A stretch of 64,000 nucleotides of DNA from Treponema bryantii (GCF_900111035.1 NZ_FOFU01000001.1:318558-382557); one strand, 5' to 3'. Numbered from the stretch's first letter, positions 8,895-18,183 are shown. Made by a program: numbers and translations. Notes: generated by a model from the sequence alone, not told the origin.

Positions 8895-9697
8895 TGTCAA
8901 AGATCTCAGAAGAAACAAGGCTTCATTTTAGCGAAGCAATTCAGCCGTATAAGGGAAAAATAACAGCTACTCTAGAAAAAGAGAAAACCATGCTTAATGG
9001 TATGCATAAAGGCGATATTGATTACGAAAATAAAAAATTGCTTTTGTGTGAAGATATGATTTATGCTGCTTCACTTTACATGGCACAGAACAGTCTTTCT
9101 CTTCGCCTTATGGAAGTTAAAAATAATGATGCACTTAATGATGCCAGAAAACTTCTTTATAAAGCAATTATCTATCTTGAAGAAATAGTTTCAGATACAA
9201 TTGATGCTCCATATGCAGATTTAACTCCGCTGCTTGAGCCAATTCATAATGTACCAATTATCCGCCGTTATACAATTATCCGTAAATTAGGACTTGCTAT
9301 CACTATGCTCAAAGATGCATTTGGTGATAACAGTAAATGGAAATGGTCATTTGTAGAACTCGAAGGACGTTTTGCTACTGTTTCCAAAAATCTCATAGAT
9401 ATGAAAGCCTGCGTAAAAGATTATTTTGATCCAGGTAGTGCAAATTATGAGACAACTGTTTTATACATCAGAATGATTCAAAAGCAGTTAAATGATTCTG
9501 CAACTGCATATCGAGATAAATATGAACTTTCAACACGACGTATTGATGATATGCGTAATGCTATAAAATATCTTCTTGCTTTGCGTAAACTCTATATCGC
9601 TATTAGTGATGCAACTCAGGCAGAGGAAGTAAAGAAAAAGGCTGTAGTCTGGAAAGACAAGATGGATGCAGACCATAAAGCCGGACTCAGCAATTAG
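8894..9697 (+). CDS. Hypothetical helical protein of the recN operon
   Basis: I do not recognise this 267-residue protein. It has no signal peptide, membrane segment or cysteine motif. It is rich in Lys, Glu, Leu and Tyr and looks almost entirely alpha-helical (for example DARKLLYKAIIYLEEIV). Its ATG overlaps the recN stop by one base and the next gene follows after 22 bases, so it is clearly part of the operon. T. pallidum, as I recall, has an unnamed gene in the same place after recN. It could be a cytosolic scaffold or a partner of the HD-domain protein that follows. Confidence 0.8.
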   Translation: MSKISEETRLHFSEAIQPYKGKITATLEKEKTMLNGMHKGDIDYENKKLLLCEDMIYAASLYMAQNSLSLRLMEVKNNDALNDARKLLYKAIIYLEEIVSDTIDAPYADLTPLLEPIHNVPIIRRYTIIRKLGLAITMLKDAFGDNSKWKWSFVELEGRFATVSKNLIDMKACVKDYFDPGSANYETTVLYIRMIQKQLNDSATAYRDKYELSTRRIDDMRNAIKYLLALRKLYIAISDATQAEEVKKKAVVWKDKMDADHKAGLSN

Positions 9698-9719
9698 AAA
9701 TTAAGGATTTACTTGTAAC

Positions 9720-10940
9720 ATGAATAAGAAACTCGCACTGAAAATCTTCGAAGGATTTTCAATTCAAAGATGGAATGATTTAATCCGCCCGTTTGACCTG
9801 GTTGAAATGGACAAGGCCGCAGAAAAAATGGTTCTTGCCTATATAATTGGGAAATACGAAGAGAACAACGGAAAATATATTGACTGGAAATGGATGATTT
9901 ACGCATCTTTATTTGACCTTCTTCGTAAAATTTCACTGTGCGATATAAAAGCTCCTGTACAGCAGATGCTTCGCCGTCAGTTCCCAAACGAGTATATGCA
10001 TCTGAATGAATGGGTACTTAATCAATACAGACAGATTATGCCTGACGAGCAGCTTTTTTCTGAGTTTACTATTTATGTTGGACGCCAGGCTGGTTCTTTT
10101 AAGATTCCTGAAGAATTGAAATCATCTATGGATGTATATAGAGCAGCTCATAAGTATTCAACTATGCGTGAGCTTGAAATGCTTGCCATTGTAAATGAAA
10201 AGGAACGACTTAAAAACATTCGTAATGAACTTGAAGCCGAAATTCAACCTTATCTTCATCTTGAGGGACTGCAGAAACTTGTTACTCATCAGAAAGCTTT
10301 TGATTTCCTTTTGAAAATTGAACAACTGCGTTTCCAGACAAGATGGAATCAGACTCCTCGTATTCCGGCGACATCGGTTCTTGGACACTGCTTCTTTGTT
10401 GCAATTATGACTCTTTTACTTGGACGGGAATCAAATCCTGATATGTGTGACCGCCGCGTTATAAATAACTATTTCAGTGCGCTTTTTCATGATCTTCCTG
10501 AATCTGTAACACGAGATATCATTTCTCCTGTAAAAACTGCAACAGATGATCTTCCGAATATTGTAAAGAAAATCGAAGATGAGATTGTAAGTAAAGAACT
10601 TGTTCCTTTGATGGAACCGTTTTTCCAGAATGAACTTATTTATTATACCAGTGATGAGTTTACAGACCGTATTCTCGATAAAAAAGGTAAAATAGTTCAT
10701 GTTTCCTGGGAAGATTTGAATAAAAAATATGATTCAGAAGAATTTCAGCCGATAGATGGTCGTCTGGTTCGAATATGCGATCATTTTTCTGCACTTATGG
10801 AAGCTGATATATCGATTAAGCATGGTATAACTTCAGACCATCTTATTAAGGGCCGTGACGGAACTCTTTCTCATTATAAGCCGGATGAAATCATAAGTGG
10901 TATAAAAGTGCATGAACTTTTTCACGAAATCTGCCGATAA
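9720..10940 (+). CDS. HD-domain phosphohydrolase family protein
   Basis: The 406 residues contain an HD metal site in the C-terminal half. LGHCFFVA supplies the first histidine, ALFHDLPESVTRDI the HD pair and CDHFSALMEAD the last aspartate. HD proteins hydrolyse phosphate esters of nucleotides or cyclic dinucleotides. The HDLPE signature with a following aspartate resembles the YfbR-type 5'-deoxynucleotidase group. That subfamily is about 200 residues long, so the first 200 residues here are an extra, unrecognised domain. AAGGA lies 11 bases before the ATG. It is the sixth gene of the cheW-recN run. The substrate cannot be deduced. Confidence 0.75.
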   Translation: MNKKLALKIFEGFSIQRWNDLIRPFDLVEMDKAAEKMVLAYIIGKYEENNGKYIDWKWMIYASLFDLLRKISLCDIKAPVQQMLRRQFPNEYMHLNEWVLNQYRQIMPDEQLFSEFTIYVGRQAGSFKIPEELKSSMDVYRAAHKYSTMRELEMLAIVNEKERLKNIRNELEAEIQPYLHLEGLQKLVTHQKAFDFLLKIEQLRFQTRWNQTPRIPATSVLGHCFFVAIMTLLLGRESNPDMCDRRVINNYFSALFHDLPESVTRDIISPVKTATDDLPNIVKKIEDEIVSKELVPLMEPFFQNELIYYTSDEFTDRILDKKGKIVHVSWEDLNKKYDSEEFQPIDGRLVRICDHFSALMEADISIKHGITSDHLIKGRDGTLSHYKPDEIISGIKVHELFHEICR

Positions 10941-10947
10941 TATATTT

Positions 10948-11862
10948 ATGAAAACTCAATTTTGTAAACACTTCGCCCTTATTTCAATCTTTTTAATTAT
11001 GATGTCTGCACTCTATGCAGATATTACCTACAAGGTTGAAAAGGGCGATACTCTATATTCAATCAGCCGCAAATATCAGATTACTGTTGCAGAACTTCGT
11101 ACTGCCAATAATCTTTCAGAAAATGATGTTATAAAAGCAGGTCAAAAGCTTATTATTCCTGATGCTGATATTGGAACTGCTGCAGCACTTTCTTCTACAA
11201 AGGCTGCCGGAAATGCATCTCCATCGGGAAAAATTGTAGAATATGTTGTAAAAAAAGGTGATACACTTTACGGCATTGCCCGCAAAAACAGTATGGCAGT
11301 AGCTGATCTTATGGCACTTAATAATCTGGATTCTTCTGCTGTAATTAAAGTTGGACAGAAGCTTAAGGTAGCTCAAGGTACTTCAAATACAAATTCAAAA
11401 ACAACTAATAAACCTGTTGAGCCTGCAAAACCTGGAGAAACAGTAATCAAGGTAAACGAACCTGCTCCAGATACACGCACTTATGGTACAACTGTAAATG
11501 CTGATTCAAATACAAAATGGCCGGTATCTTCTCCAAAGATTACTCAGGTTAAAGGCAAGATTTCTGGTGTACAGCTTTCTGCAAAAAATAACGAACCTGT
11601 TGTTTGTATCCATGAAGGTACAGTAATGTATGTCGGTGTTTACCGTGGCTTTGGTCAGGTTGTATTCGTACAGTCTAAAACAGGTTTGATTTATGCTTAT
11701 ACAGGTCTTGGTTCTGTAAAGGTTCGCAAAGGTGAATATGCAATTTCTGGTGCAGAGTTAGGAACTGCTGGTCTTGATTCTTTGAGTCAGAAATATCAGA
11801 TTACCTTTATGGTTTTCCAGAACGGACAGCCTGTAGACCCTGCAAAAGCTCCAAGAAACTAG
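10948..11862 (+). CDS. Exported LysM protein with degenerate LytM/M23 domain
   Basis: This 304-residue protein has a signal peptide ending near ALYA-DITY and two LysM murein-binding modules (about residues 25-68 and 97-140, each with the KVEKGDTLYSIS / VKKGDTLYGIA start). A linker follows, then a C-terminal LytM fold (about 205-304, VVCIHEGTVMYVGVYRGFGQ). Active M23 enzymes have an HxH zinc motif after this segment; here the equivalent is YAYTGLG. It is thus more like NlpD/EnvC, inactive LytM proteins that switch on cell-wall amidases. An AmiC-type amidase is encoded at 50.4 kb. I placed the start at 10948 because translation from the upstream ATG at 10912 would mask the signal peptide. Confidence 0.85.
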   Translation: MKTQFCKHFALISIFLIMMSALYADITYKVEKGDTLYSISRKYQITVAELRTANNLSENDVIKAGQKLIIPDADIGTAAALSSTKAAGNASPSGKIVEYVVKKGDTLYGIARKNSMAVADLMALNNLDSSAVIKVGQKLKVAQGTSNTNSKTTNKPVEPAKPGETVIKVNEPAPDTRTYGTTVNADSNTKWPVSSPKITQVKGKISGVQLSAKNNEPVVCIHEGTVMYVGVYRGFGQVVFVQSKTGLIYAYTGLGSVKVRKGEYAISGAELGTAGLDSLSQKYQITFMVFQNGQPVDPAKAPRN

Positions 11863-11865
11863 AAA

Positions 11866-12453
11866 CTAAATCCTTTTAAGATTCATAATACGTTCGCTCT
11901 GCATGCAGATTTTAAAAAGTTCCATGCAGGTTACCGCATCATCAAAGGCTCTGTGAGAAGAGCCTTTATCTATTCCCAGCATATCAGCTAAAAAATCAAG
12001 TTTATGACGTTCTGCCTCTGGAAAAATACAGCGGGAAAGCTGAAGAGTATCTACTGCATAATTCTTTGTAACAGGAAGTCTGCAGTTTTCACATTCCGCA
12101 TTTAAGAAATTAAGGTCGAATTGTGCATTATGAGCAACTAAAACTGTGTCTTTAATAAAATTTAAAAAGCCCGGTAAGTGTTCATTAATCGGGTCTGCCG
12201 CATCTACCATTTCCTGTGTAATATGAGTAAGAGAAATGATAAAAGGAGAGAGAATCTGATCTGGGAAAAATAAATGTGACCATTTAGAAAGAATGCCGTC
12301 CTTTGTAAAACGGACGGCACCTATTTCGATTATCCTGCTGTTGGTAGGAGTAATACCAGTGGTCTCCGTATCAAAAGCAGTGAAGACTGCGCCGTCTTCA
12401 TAGAGCTTGCGCAGTCTTCTTAAATCAGTAATTTTCTTATTTGGATGCTGCAT
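11866..12453 (-). CDS. DnaQ-type DEDDh 3'-5' exonuclease
   Basis: These 195 residues form one exonuclease domain: ExoI FDTETTG, ExoII LVAHNAQFDLNFL and ExoIII HRAFDDAVTCMELF, giving the complete DEDDh metal site. Such proteins act as the proofreading epsilon subunit of DNA polymerase III or as free exonucleases. Without a polymerase partner here I cannot say which. The best start is ATG at 12453, where the gene overlaps the end of the phosphohexomutase gene upstream by 17 bases. Upstream in-frame codons run through that gene and have no exonuclease similarity. The stop lies 3 bases from the convergent LysM gene. Confidence 0.9.
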   Translation of the reverse strand: MQHPNKKITDLRRLRKLYEDGAVFTAFDTETTGITPTNSRIIEIGAVRFTKDGILSKWSHLFFPDQILSPFIISLTHITQEMVDAADPINEHLPGFLNFIKDTVLVAHNAQFDLNFLNAECENCRLPVTKNYAVDTLQLSRCIFPEAERHKLDFLADMLGIDKGSSHRAFDDAVTCMELFKICMQSERIMNLKRI

Positions 12454-14182
12454 CGATAATCTTCTGAATATCAGCAGTAATTCCGTCGCAGAGAGCTCCT
12501 GCGTTCTTCTTTGCATCAGTGAACCATGCGTCTGAACCGTCTCCTGCTGGAACCATAGAGTTGATGTAGAACTTAATCTTAGGTTCTGTTCCAGATGGAC
12601 GTGCACTTACGATTGTGCCGCTTTCAAGATAGAACTGGAGAACGTTGCTCTTTGGAAGGTCTGGATCGCACATAAGGTCGCGAACCTTAACTACCTTCTG
12701 TCCACCGAGAGTTGCAGGAGGATTGCTTCTCATGTTAGCCATCATAGCCTTCATAGTCTGACCACCCTGTGCTCCTGGGAAGTTCTGTGAAATAGCACGG
12801 TCTTCGAAGTAACCGTACTCTTTGTACATATCATCGAGGTGCTCGAGGAGGCTCTTGCCCTTGCTTCTCCAATAAAGAATCATTTCTGCACACATAGCAG
12901 CTGCAGAAACACCGTCTTTATCCATTACTTCGCGTTCAATCTTGTAACCGTAGCTCTCTTCAAGACCGAATACATATTCGTGTGTTCCAGCCTTTTCGAA
13001 CTCTTCTTCCTTGGCAGCAATCCACTTAAAGCCTGTAAGACAGTCGAACATTGTTACGCCATATTTCTTACAGATGTAGTCACCAAATGGAGATGTTACG
13101 ATTGAGCGTACACATCCAGGATTCTTTGGCATCTTACCAAGTTCTGTGCGTGAGCGGAGAACATAGTCCATAAGAAGGGCACCCATCTGGTTTCCACTGA
13201 GAAGAACGAAGTTTCCGTCCTTGTCCGGGAATGCAGTACCAAAGCGGTCTGAATCCGGGTCAGTTGCCATTACACCATCTGCCTTTTCTTTCTTTGCAAG
13301 TTCAACTGCAAGAGTAAGAGCAGGTTTTTCTTCTGGGTTTGGTTTTTCAACAGTTGGAAAGTTTCCATCAGGCTCACGCTGTTCTGGAACAGTGATGATA
13401 TTGAGTCCAAGATCTCCAAGCACTTTTTCCACATGCATAGCACCAGTTCCGTGGAGTGGTGTGTATACAATGCGAACATCCTTTGCCTTTTCCTTAATGA
13501 GGTCAGGGCGGAAGAGCTGAGCCTTACACATTGCCCAGAATTTTTCATCAATTTCTTTGTCTATCAATACAAGCTTACCAGACTTAAGAGCCTCGTCCTT
13601 AGACATAGACTTTACTTCTGTAACCTTGTTTACTTCTTCAATAATACCAACATCATGTGGTTCAATTACCTGAGCACCATTATCCCAGTATGCTTTATAG
13701 CCGTTATACATTCTAGGGTTATGAGATGCAGTAACAACAACACCTGTCTGAGCCTTGAGTTCGCGGATTGCAAAAGACAATTCTGGAGTTGGGCGGAGAC
13801 CTGAGAAGAGGTATGCCTTAATTCCGTTAGCAGCAAAAATAAGTGCTGTTGCTTCAGCAAAAACGTCTGAGTTCAAGCGGCTGTCATATGCAACAACTGC
13901 GCTCAAAGTTCCGTCTTTTGCCTTGTCTGGGAATGCCTTAAGAACATAGTTAGCAAGACCCTGTGTAGCCATGTTGATTTCGAGGGTGTTCATGCGGTTT
14001 GTACCACCACCCATAATTCCTCTAAGTCCACCGGTACCAAACTCAAGAGTCTGATAGAAGCGGTCTTCAAGTTCCTTATAATCTTCTTTTGCGATAAGCT
14101 CTTCAACTTCCTTGCGGAATCTTTCATCTTTTTCAGCGGCGATATAATCTTTTGCACGCTTCAAGATTTCTTCTTTTTCCAT
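12437..14182 (-). CDS. Phosphoglucomutase / phosphomannomutase (alpha-D-phosphohexomutase)
   Basis: The 581 residues show all four phosphohexomutase signatures: the phosphoserine loop TASHNPRMYNGYKAY, the metal loop DPDSDRFG, the sugar-specificity loop GLEESYGY and the phosphate loop RPSGTEPKIKFYI. The enzyme interconverts hexose-1- and 6-phosphates, feeding glycolysis and polysaccharide synthesis. The length and GLEESYGY loop resemble the long PgcA-type phosphoglucomutases of Firmicutes and spirochaetes. AGGAG precedes the ATG. A second paralogue lies directly upstream on the same strand. Confidence 0.93.
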   Translation of the reverse strand: MEKEEILKRAKDYIAAEKDERFRKEVEELIAKEDYKELEDRFYQTLEFGTGGLRGIMGGGTNRMNTLEINMATQGLANYVLKAFPDKAKDGTLSAVVAYDSRLNSDVFAEATALIFAANGIKAYLFSGLRPTPELSFAIRELKAQTGVVVTASHNPRMYNGYKAYWDNGAQVIEPHDVGIIEEVNKVTEVKSMSKDEALKSGKLVLIDKEIDEKFWAMCKAQLFRPDLIKEKAKDVRIVYTPLHGTGAMHVEKVLGDLGLNIITVPEQREPDGNFPTVEKPNPEEKPALTLAVELAKKEKADGVMATDPDSDRFGTAFPDKDGNFVLLSGNQMGALLMDYVLRSRTELGKMPKNPGCVRSIVTSPFGDYICKKYGVTMFDCLTGFKWIAAKEEEFEKAGTHEYVFGLEESYGYKIEREVMDKDGVSAAAMCAEMILYWRSKGKSLLEHLDDMYKEYGYFEDRAISQNFPGAQGGQTMKAMMANMRSNPPATLGGQKVVKVRDLMCDPDLPKSNVLQFYLESGTIVSARPSGTEPKIKFYINSMVPAGDGSDAWFTDAKKNAGALCDGITADIQKIIDAASK

Positions 14183-14238
14183 TATGTTACTCCTGTATAA
14201 CTACATTATACTGATTTATAAATATTAGTGGTAGACCT

Positions 14239-14258
14239 AAAAATTGCTTTTGCAATTT
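14239..14258 (-). terminator. Rho-independent terminator of the second phosphohexomutase gene
   Basis: On the minus strand AAATTGC and GCAATTT (14258-14241) form a 7-bp stem with a four-A loop, followed by five T's. The stop codon lies at its edge. It separates the two phosphohexomutase genes. Confidence 0.6.
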
Positions 14259-16020
14259 ATTTGTCTGCTTTCTTAATAAGATCTGTTTCCCACTCGAGCA
14301 GTGCCTTTTCCATATCGGCATTATCACCTTTAACATCACACATAATGCGGAAAACAGGTTCTGTACCACTGCCTCTCATCCAAATGAAAGCAACAGGCTT
14401 TTTGTCCTTATCCTTAAAGAGAACTTTGAGCCCGCCTTTTCCAGATTTAGAAAAATCCTTTACATCACATGTTTCTTTTGTACCGTTAGTGATTACTGCT
14501 TCCCAAGATTCAATACCATATTTCTTTTTAAGGTCAGCAGATTTTTTCTTCCAGTCTGCTTCAAAGGCTTTCTGGAATGCTGCTTTAAGTTTTGAATGGT
14601 CTGTTGTCTTTACCTTGAGAACAGCTCTTGGTTCTGAAACTCCGGTTGTTGTATATTTTGGAAGAGAATCAATTATATCTGTAAGTGTGAAATCTTCCTT
14701 ATATTTCCAGCCTGACTTATTGCACCATAACTGATAAATACCGCCATCTCTCATCATAAGAAGTTTGAGAAGGGCAAAAATAGTATTAAGAGGATCTCGA
14801 ACAGCTGCAGGGTAGGTAATTGTTCCACCGTTTGAGCCTTCACCAAGAATTCGGACTGTATATCCTTCTGAACGTTTTTCACGCGCAAGATTTACAACAT
14901 TTGCTTCACCAACTTCTGCACGGAAGACTTCTGCTCCAAGTGCTTTTGCAATTTCTTCAATACGCATTGAAGTAGGGCAGTTTACTGCAACAGCTGGCTT
15001 AAAGTCTTTTTCGTCTGAGTGCTGCCAGATTGAATAAGTAAGTTCAGCAAGTACCGAAAGACTGAAAACTTCCTGGGCTTTCAGAATAACAGCTTTACCG
15101 GCTTTTTCATCCCAGTAAACAATATTTCCGCGGTCACCATCGCAGTCCGGCATATAGCCGAGAACAACTTCGTTATAACCTTCCTTATGAAGGCGTTCCA
15201 TTTCTGCTGCTACATGAACAAGATTTTCTGCTTCTGGAATTATTTCATGAGCAATTTCAAAATCATTGATTGAATAGAAATTGATTTTTCGTTCTTTGAA
15301 ATAATCGCGGTCAATGCTCTGATAGCGTGAACTTCCATTAAAGTCACAGACAACACCAATCGGATTCTTTGTTATATATGCGTCCAGCATGCTGAAGAAA
15401 TCAGTCTGATATTCTTTATCGTCTGTTCCGGTAATTGTTTCGTTGATAAAGTTTTTATATGCAGAAAGAGCATTATGCTTTGAACTGTCTTTTACATCGT
15501 AAACGGACTTAAGTTCCGAAGTTGTGCAGGAATAAGCTTGCTTTATAGCTTCTACGACACCTTTGTCATCCTTAAGGCGTTTAAGAAAATCTTCAACAAG
15601 CTTAGCATTTTCAGCAGCACAAAGAACTCCACCATCGTTAGTACCGAATTTAATTCCATTGTGCCCTACAGGATTATGACTGGCAGAAATGTAAATAAAT
15701 CCATCAAGCTTTTTTGCATAAGCCATAATTTCTGGTGCGGATGTTACTGCTGAATACTGGATTATTGCGCCCTTTTTTATAAGAGCATGAATCATTGCAT
15801 CTGCAAGTGCCGGGCCTGTAGGTCTTGCATCAATTCCCAGGGCAATTACAGGTGAACTCTGGCCTGTCAATTTGCTGATATAATCAAAAAAAACATCTGC
15901 CGCAATAACGGCAATGCTTCTGTCAGTTTCTGTAATTTCAGGACTTTTGTCCTGCTCGTCTCCGGATGCTGCAAATACCTTACGCCAGCCGGATGCTGAC
16001 AAAATCATGTTATGTTCCAA
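14257..16020 (-). CDS. Second phosphohexomutase family protein
   Basis: This 587-residue protein has ISASHNPVGHNGIK (phosphoserine loop), DCDGDRGN (metal loop), GEGSNGGTI (sugar loop) and MRGSGTEP (phosphate loop), so it should be an active mutase. It is clearly diverged from the neighbouring paralogue: the sugar loop is GEGSNGG rather than GLEESYGY, which suggests a different sugar, possibly mannose or N-acetylglucosamine phosphate. A possible link to the sugar-nucleotide genes at 46 kb is conjecture. GGGAG lies 7 bases before the ATG, and a TTGTAA-N17-TAAAAT promoter lies upstream. Confidence 0.88.
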   Translation of the reverse strand: MEHNMILSASGWRKVFAASGDEQDKSPEITETDRSIAVIAADVFFDYISKLTGQSSPVIALGIDARPTGPALADAMIHALIKKGAIIQYSAVTSAPEIMAYAKKLDGFIYISASHNPVGHNGIKFGTNDGGVLCAAENAKLVEDFLKRLKDDKGVVEAIKQAYSCTTSELKSVYDVKDSSKHNALSAYKNFINETITGTDDKEYQTDFFSMLDAYITKNPIGVVCDFNGSSRYQSIDRDYFKERKINFYSINDFEIAHEIIPEAENLVHVAAEMERLHKEGYNEVVLGYMPDCDGDRGNIVYWDEKAGKAVILKAQEVFSLSVLAELTYSIWQHSDEKDFKPAVAVNCPTSMRIEEIAKALGAEVFRAEVGEANVVNLAREKRSEGYTVRILGEGSNGGTITYPAAVRDPLNTIFALLKLLMMRDGGIYQLWCNKSGWKYKEDFTLTDIIDSLPKYTTTGVSEPRAVLKVKTTDHSKLKAAFQKAFEADWKKKSADLKKKYGIESWEAVITNGTKETCDVKDFSKSGKGGLKVLFKDKDKKPVAFIWMRGSGTEPVFRIMCDVKGDNADMEKALLEWETDLIKKADK

Positions 16021-16051
16021 GTTTATTCTCCCATTAAACTTTGATTTTAAT

Positions 16052-16080
16052 ATTTTAACACGGAACTGTTGATTTTACAA
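16052..16080 (-). promoter_or_regulatory. Predicted promoter for the second phosphohexomutase gene
   Basis: Read on the minus strand, TTGTAA (16080-16075) and TAAAAT (16057-16052) are 17 bases apart, 31 bases before the ATG at 16020. Confidence 0.5.
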
Positions 16081-16105
16081 TTTTTTTATATTTCTGCTGA
16101 ATCAG

Positions 16106-16969
16106 CTATTTAATAAGGATATTATAATTTAACTGTTTTACATTTCCTAACATATCTGAAATTGTAAGACCAAGTGTTGCACGGCCAGGTGTAAACATAG
16201 CTTCTCCTAAAAGCTGGAGGTCATCATTTGGGAAAATATCAGCTGCTGTATATTTCTTTTTACCAATAATACAAAGCTTGTTATTTTCCTGTGTGATCAT
16301 ATCATATGAAAGCTGGTCAACAATAATTCCATTTATAGAAACAGAAGTTTTATAAGGTGTAGCAATAGGATTTCTCTTAAAGTAAACCTTATAAAGTCCT
16401 GAATAGTAGGTTTTATAAGTGTTTATATCATAATAATCATTATTTTTACTGACGATTATAATTCCTGAAAGTGTAAGTGGAATTTCTTCCTCTGCACGAG
16501 GCATAAGAACTACAGGATTTATTGCAGCCTTGTTTTTTGAATCAATAATTTTGAATTCAAGATTTCCGTTGTTTTCCTGATAACCGGAATTTCCGCTTGA
16601 AGCAATAATCGCTCCGCCGTCTATTGAATGTTCTTTTTCATTGTTTAATGTAAGGGTTTCTGCATCAAGATTTCCATATACAGAAATTAAATCATCATTA
16701 TGAGCAAGAATAACTGCAGTTCCCAAAGTAGATGGAAAGAAATCACTGTCATCAGAATTCTCTGTAATAATTGCTGTAATATAGCCGTCTTCTGCAGCCT
16801 TTACTTCATCAGGTTCTGAAAAAACAACTGATGTACTTAAAATACCGCCTCGATTCTGACCAAAATATGAATTAAAAGAGTTCTTTGTTACTTCTGACTG
16901 AGGCCAGTCAAAACAGAAAGCAGAAGCACAAATCAAAAAGCAGGTTGTAATCAAAAGTGTTTTTTTCAT
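16106..16969 (-). CDS. Exported degenerate LytM/M23-like protein
   Basis: The 287 residues start with a signal peptide (MKKTLLITTCFLICASAFCF-D). An M23-like region follows: NSYFGQNRGG, DGYITAI and AVILAHNDDLISVYGNL. Where an active M23 peptidase has an HxH zinc pair the sequence reads SVYGNL, so enzymatic activity is unlikely. A later region (about 170-287) is beta-rich and unrecognised. It probably binds murein or a periplasmic partner. GGAGA before the ATG at 16969 fixes the start; longer readings run into the upstream gene. It lies 13 bases after the beta-propeller gene, so the two form an operon. Confidence 0.75.
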   Translation of the reverse strand: MKKTLLITTCFLICASAFCFDWPQSEVTKNSFNSYFGQNRGGILSTSVVFSEPDEVKAAEDGYITAIITENSDDSDFFPSTLGTAVILAHNDDLISVYGNLDAETLTLNNEKEHSIDGGAIIASSGNSGYQENNGNLEFKIIDSKNKAAINPVVLMPRAEEEIPLTLSGIIIVSKNNDYYDINTYKTYYSGLYKVYFKRNPIATPYKTSVSINGIIVDQLSYDMITQENNKLCIIGKKKYTAADIFPNDDLQLLGEAMFTPGRATLGLTISDMLGNVKQLNYNILIK

Positions 16970-16982
16970 ATTTAATCTCCGA

Positions 16983-18044
16983 CTATTCTCTGGAAATTGA
17001 AATCTTTGAAATAGAATTATCTTTTCCAAGATATATACTGTTATCAGCTGCATGGATAAAAGCAGAATCTGCTGTAAAAGAAAAAGATCCTTCCAGAGTA
17101 TCTGTGTTATCAATTATTGAAACAGTGTAAGTATTCTTTTCTTTACCCAGGAGGATTGTAAGATCATCGGTTTCTTCAATTGAAAGAAGTTTATCTTTCA
17201 GTTCAAGAGTTCTCTCATCTTTAGTTTCAAGATTATAGATTCCAAGTCCCTTATAAAAATTAAAGAAAACACGTTTTCCATCTTTGCTGAAATGAACGAT
17301 TGTACGATATGGAGAATCCTGATCAAAGAATCTGTGATAAATTATTTTCTGCTGATTTTCTTCACGATGAGAAAGAACAAAGCGCTGCTGATTATGTCCC
17401 GAAATTGAAGCAATGTACTGTCCATCTTCAGAAATATCAATTCCAAGAATTACCGGATAATCACTGCCACCAGGTGCAAAATCAATTTCTGTTGCACCGT
17501 TTTCGTTATTCAAAACTTTAATTGTGCCGTTTGATAAGCCAACTGCTGTATATTTTGATTTTGCAACAAAAGCTGTAATAGGGAAGGTTCCTTCAAAAGT
17601 CCATAAAACTTTTCCTGTATCAGAACATTTTGAGAAAGAACAGCCGCCAGGTAAAAATACATAAATAAGGTCGTTGCAAAAATATGGGAATCCGCTTGCT
17701 TCAATTACACCAGCCTTAGTTCCGTCAGAATTGAAGAATTCTGTATTTTTTGCTTCTGAGTTATAGGTTGCATAGTATGAATTTGAAATGGAAACCTTAG
17801 CAGGGAAAGTCTTATATAAAGAAATATTTCCATCTGCATCGAAATAACCTAAGGTCTGGCCCAGATGAAAATACGACTGATGTTTATTGTCTGATTCCAC
17901 AATAACCGGATTCGCGGTACTGATTTTCCATACCGGTGTAAAACTATATTCTTTATTTAGTGGTTTTGCTGCAAGAATTATATAAATAATGGAAATGAAA
18001 AGAATTAGAAAAAGTGCAAGTCCAATATGTTTTTTAGCTTTCAT
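16983..18044 (-). CDS. Membrane-anchored beta-propeller-like protein (probably leaderless)
   Basis: The 353 residues have one N-terminal membrane segment (IGLALFLILFISIIYIILAA). About eight repeated four-stranded units follow with WD-like turns (GQYIASISGHNQQ, FSKDGKRVFFNF), suggesting a periplasmic beta-propeller. Propellers of this type bind partner proteins; the partner here may be the LytM-like protein encoded 13 bases downstream. No ribosome site precedes the ATG. Instead, a promoter at 18079-18051 puts the transcription start at the ATG itself, so the message may be leaderless. An ATG at 18062 would lie upstream of that transcription start. Confidence 0.7.
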   Translation of the reverse strand: MKAKKHIGLALFLILFISIIYIILAAKPLNKEYSFTPVWKISTANPVIVESDNKHQSYFHLGQTLGYFDADGNISLYKTFPAKVSISNSYYATYNSEAKNTEFFNSDGTKAGVIEASGFPYFCNDLIYVFLPGGCSFSKCSDTGKVLWTFEGTFPITAFVAKSKYTAVGLSNGTIKVLNNENGATEIDFAPGGSDYPVILGIDISEDGQYIASISGHNQQRFVLSHREENQQKIIYHRFFDQDSPYRTIVHFSKDGKRVFFNFYKGLGIYNLETKDERTLELKDKLLSIEETDDLTILLGKEKNTYTVSIIDNTDTLEGSFSFTADSAFIHAADNSIYLGKDNSISKISISRE

Positions 18045-18050
18045 AATTGT

Positions 18051-18079
18051 ATGATATAGCATATACGTTTTAATTTCAA
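18051..18079 (-). promoter_or_regulatory. Predicted leaderless promoter of the beta-propeller gene
   Basis: On the minus strand TTGAAA (18079-18074), 17 bases, then TATCAT (18056-18051). Six bases separate the -10 from the ATG at 18044, so the first transcribed base would be the A of the start codon. Confidence 0.5.
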
Positions 18080-18100
18080 TGAATAATCGGACCGTTAATC

Positions 18101-18129
18101 TTGACAAAATACCGTAAAGTATGCAAAAT
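18101..18129 (+). promoter_or_regulatory. Predicted promoter of the HTH-PTS IIA gene
   Basis: A consensus TTGACA (18101-18106), 17 bases, and CAAAAT (18124-18129), divergent from the beta-propeller promoter. A GAGG ribosome site follows before the ATG at 18184. Confidence 0.5.
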
Positions 18130-18183
18130 ATTCTAAAGTTTTCAAGCGAAAGCATTAAAAAATGTTTAAAATGAGGTAAACAA

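Noticed and set aside
12454-12606. Fifty-one extra residues before the DnaQ-type exonuclease
   Set aside because: They read through the phosphohexomutase gene in another frame and show no exonuclease similarity; ATG 12453 starts just before the conserved part.
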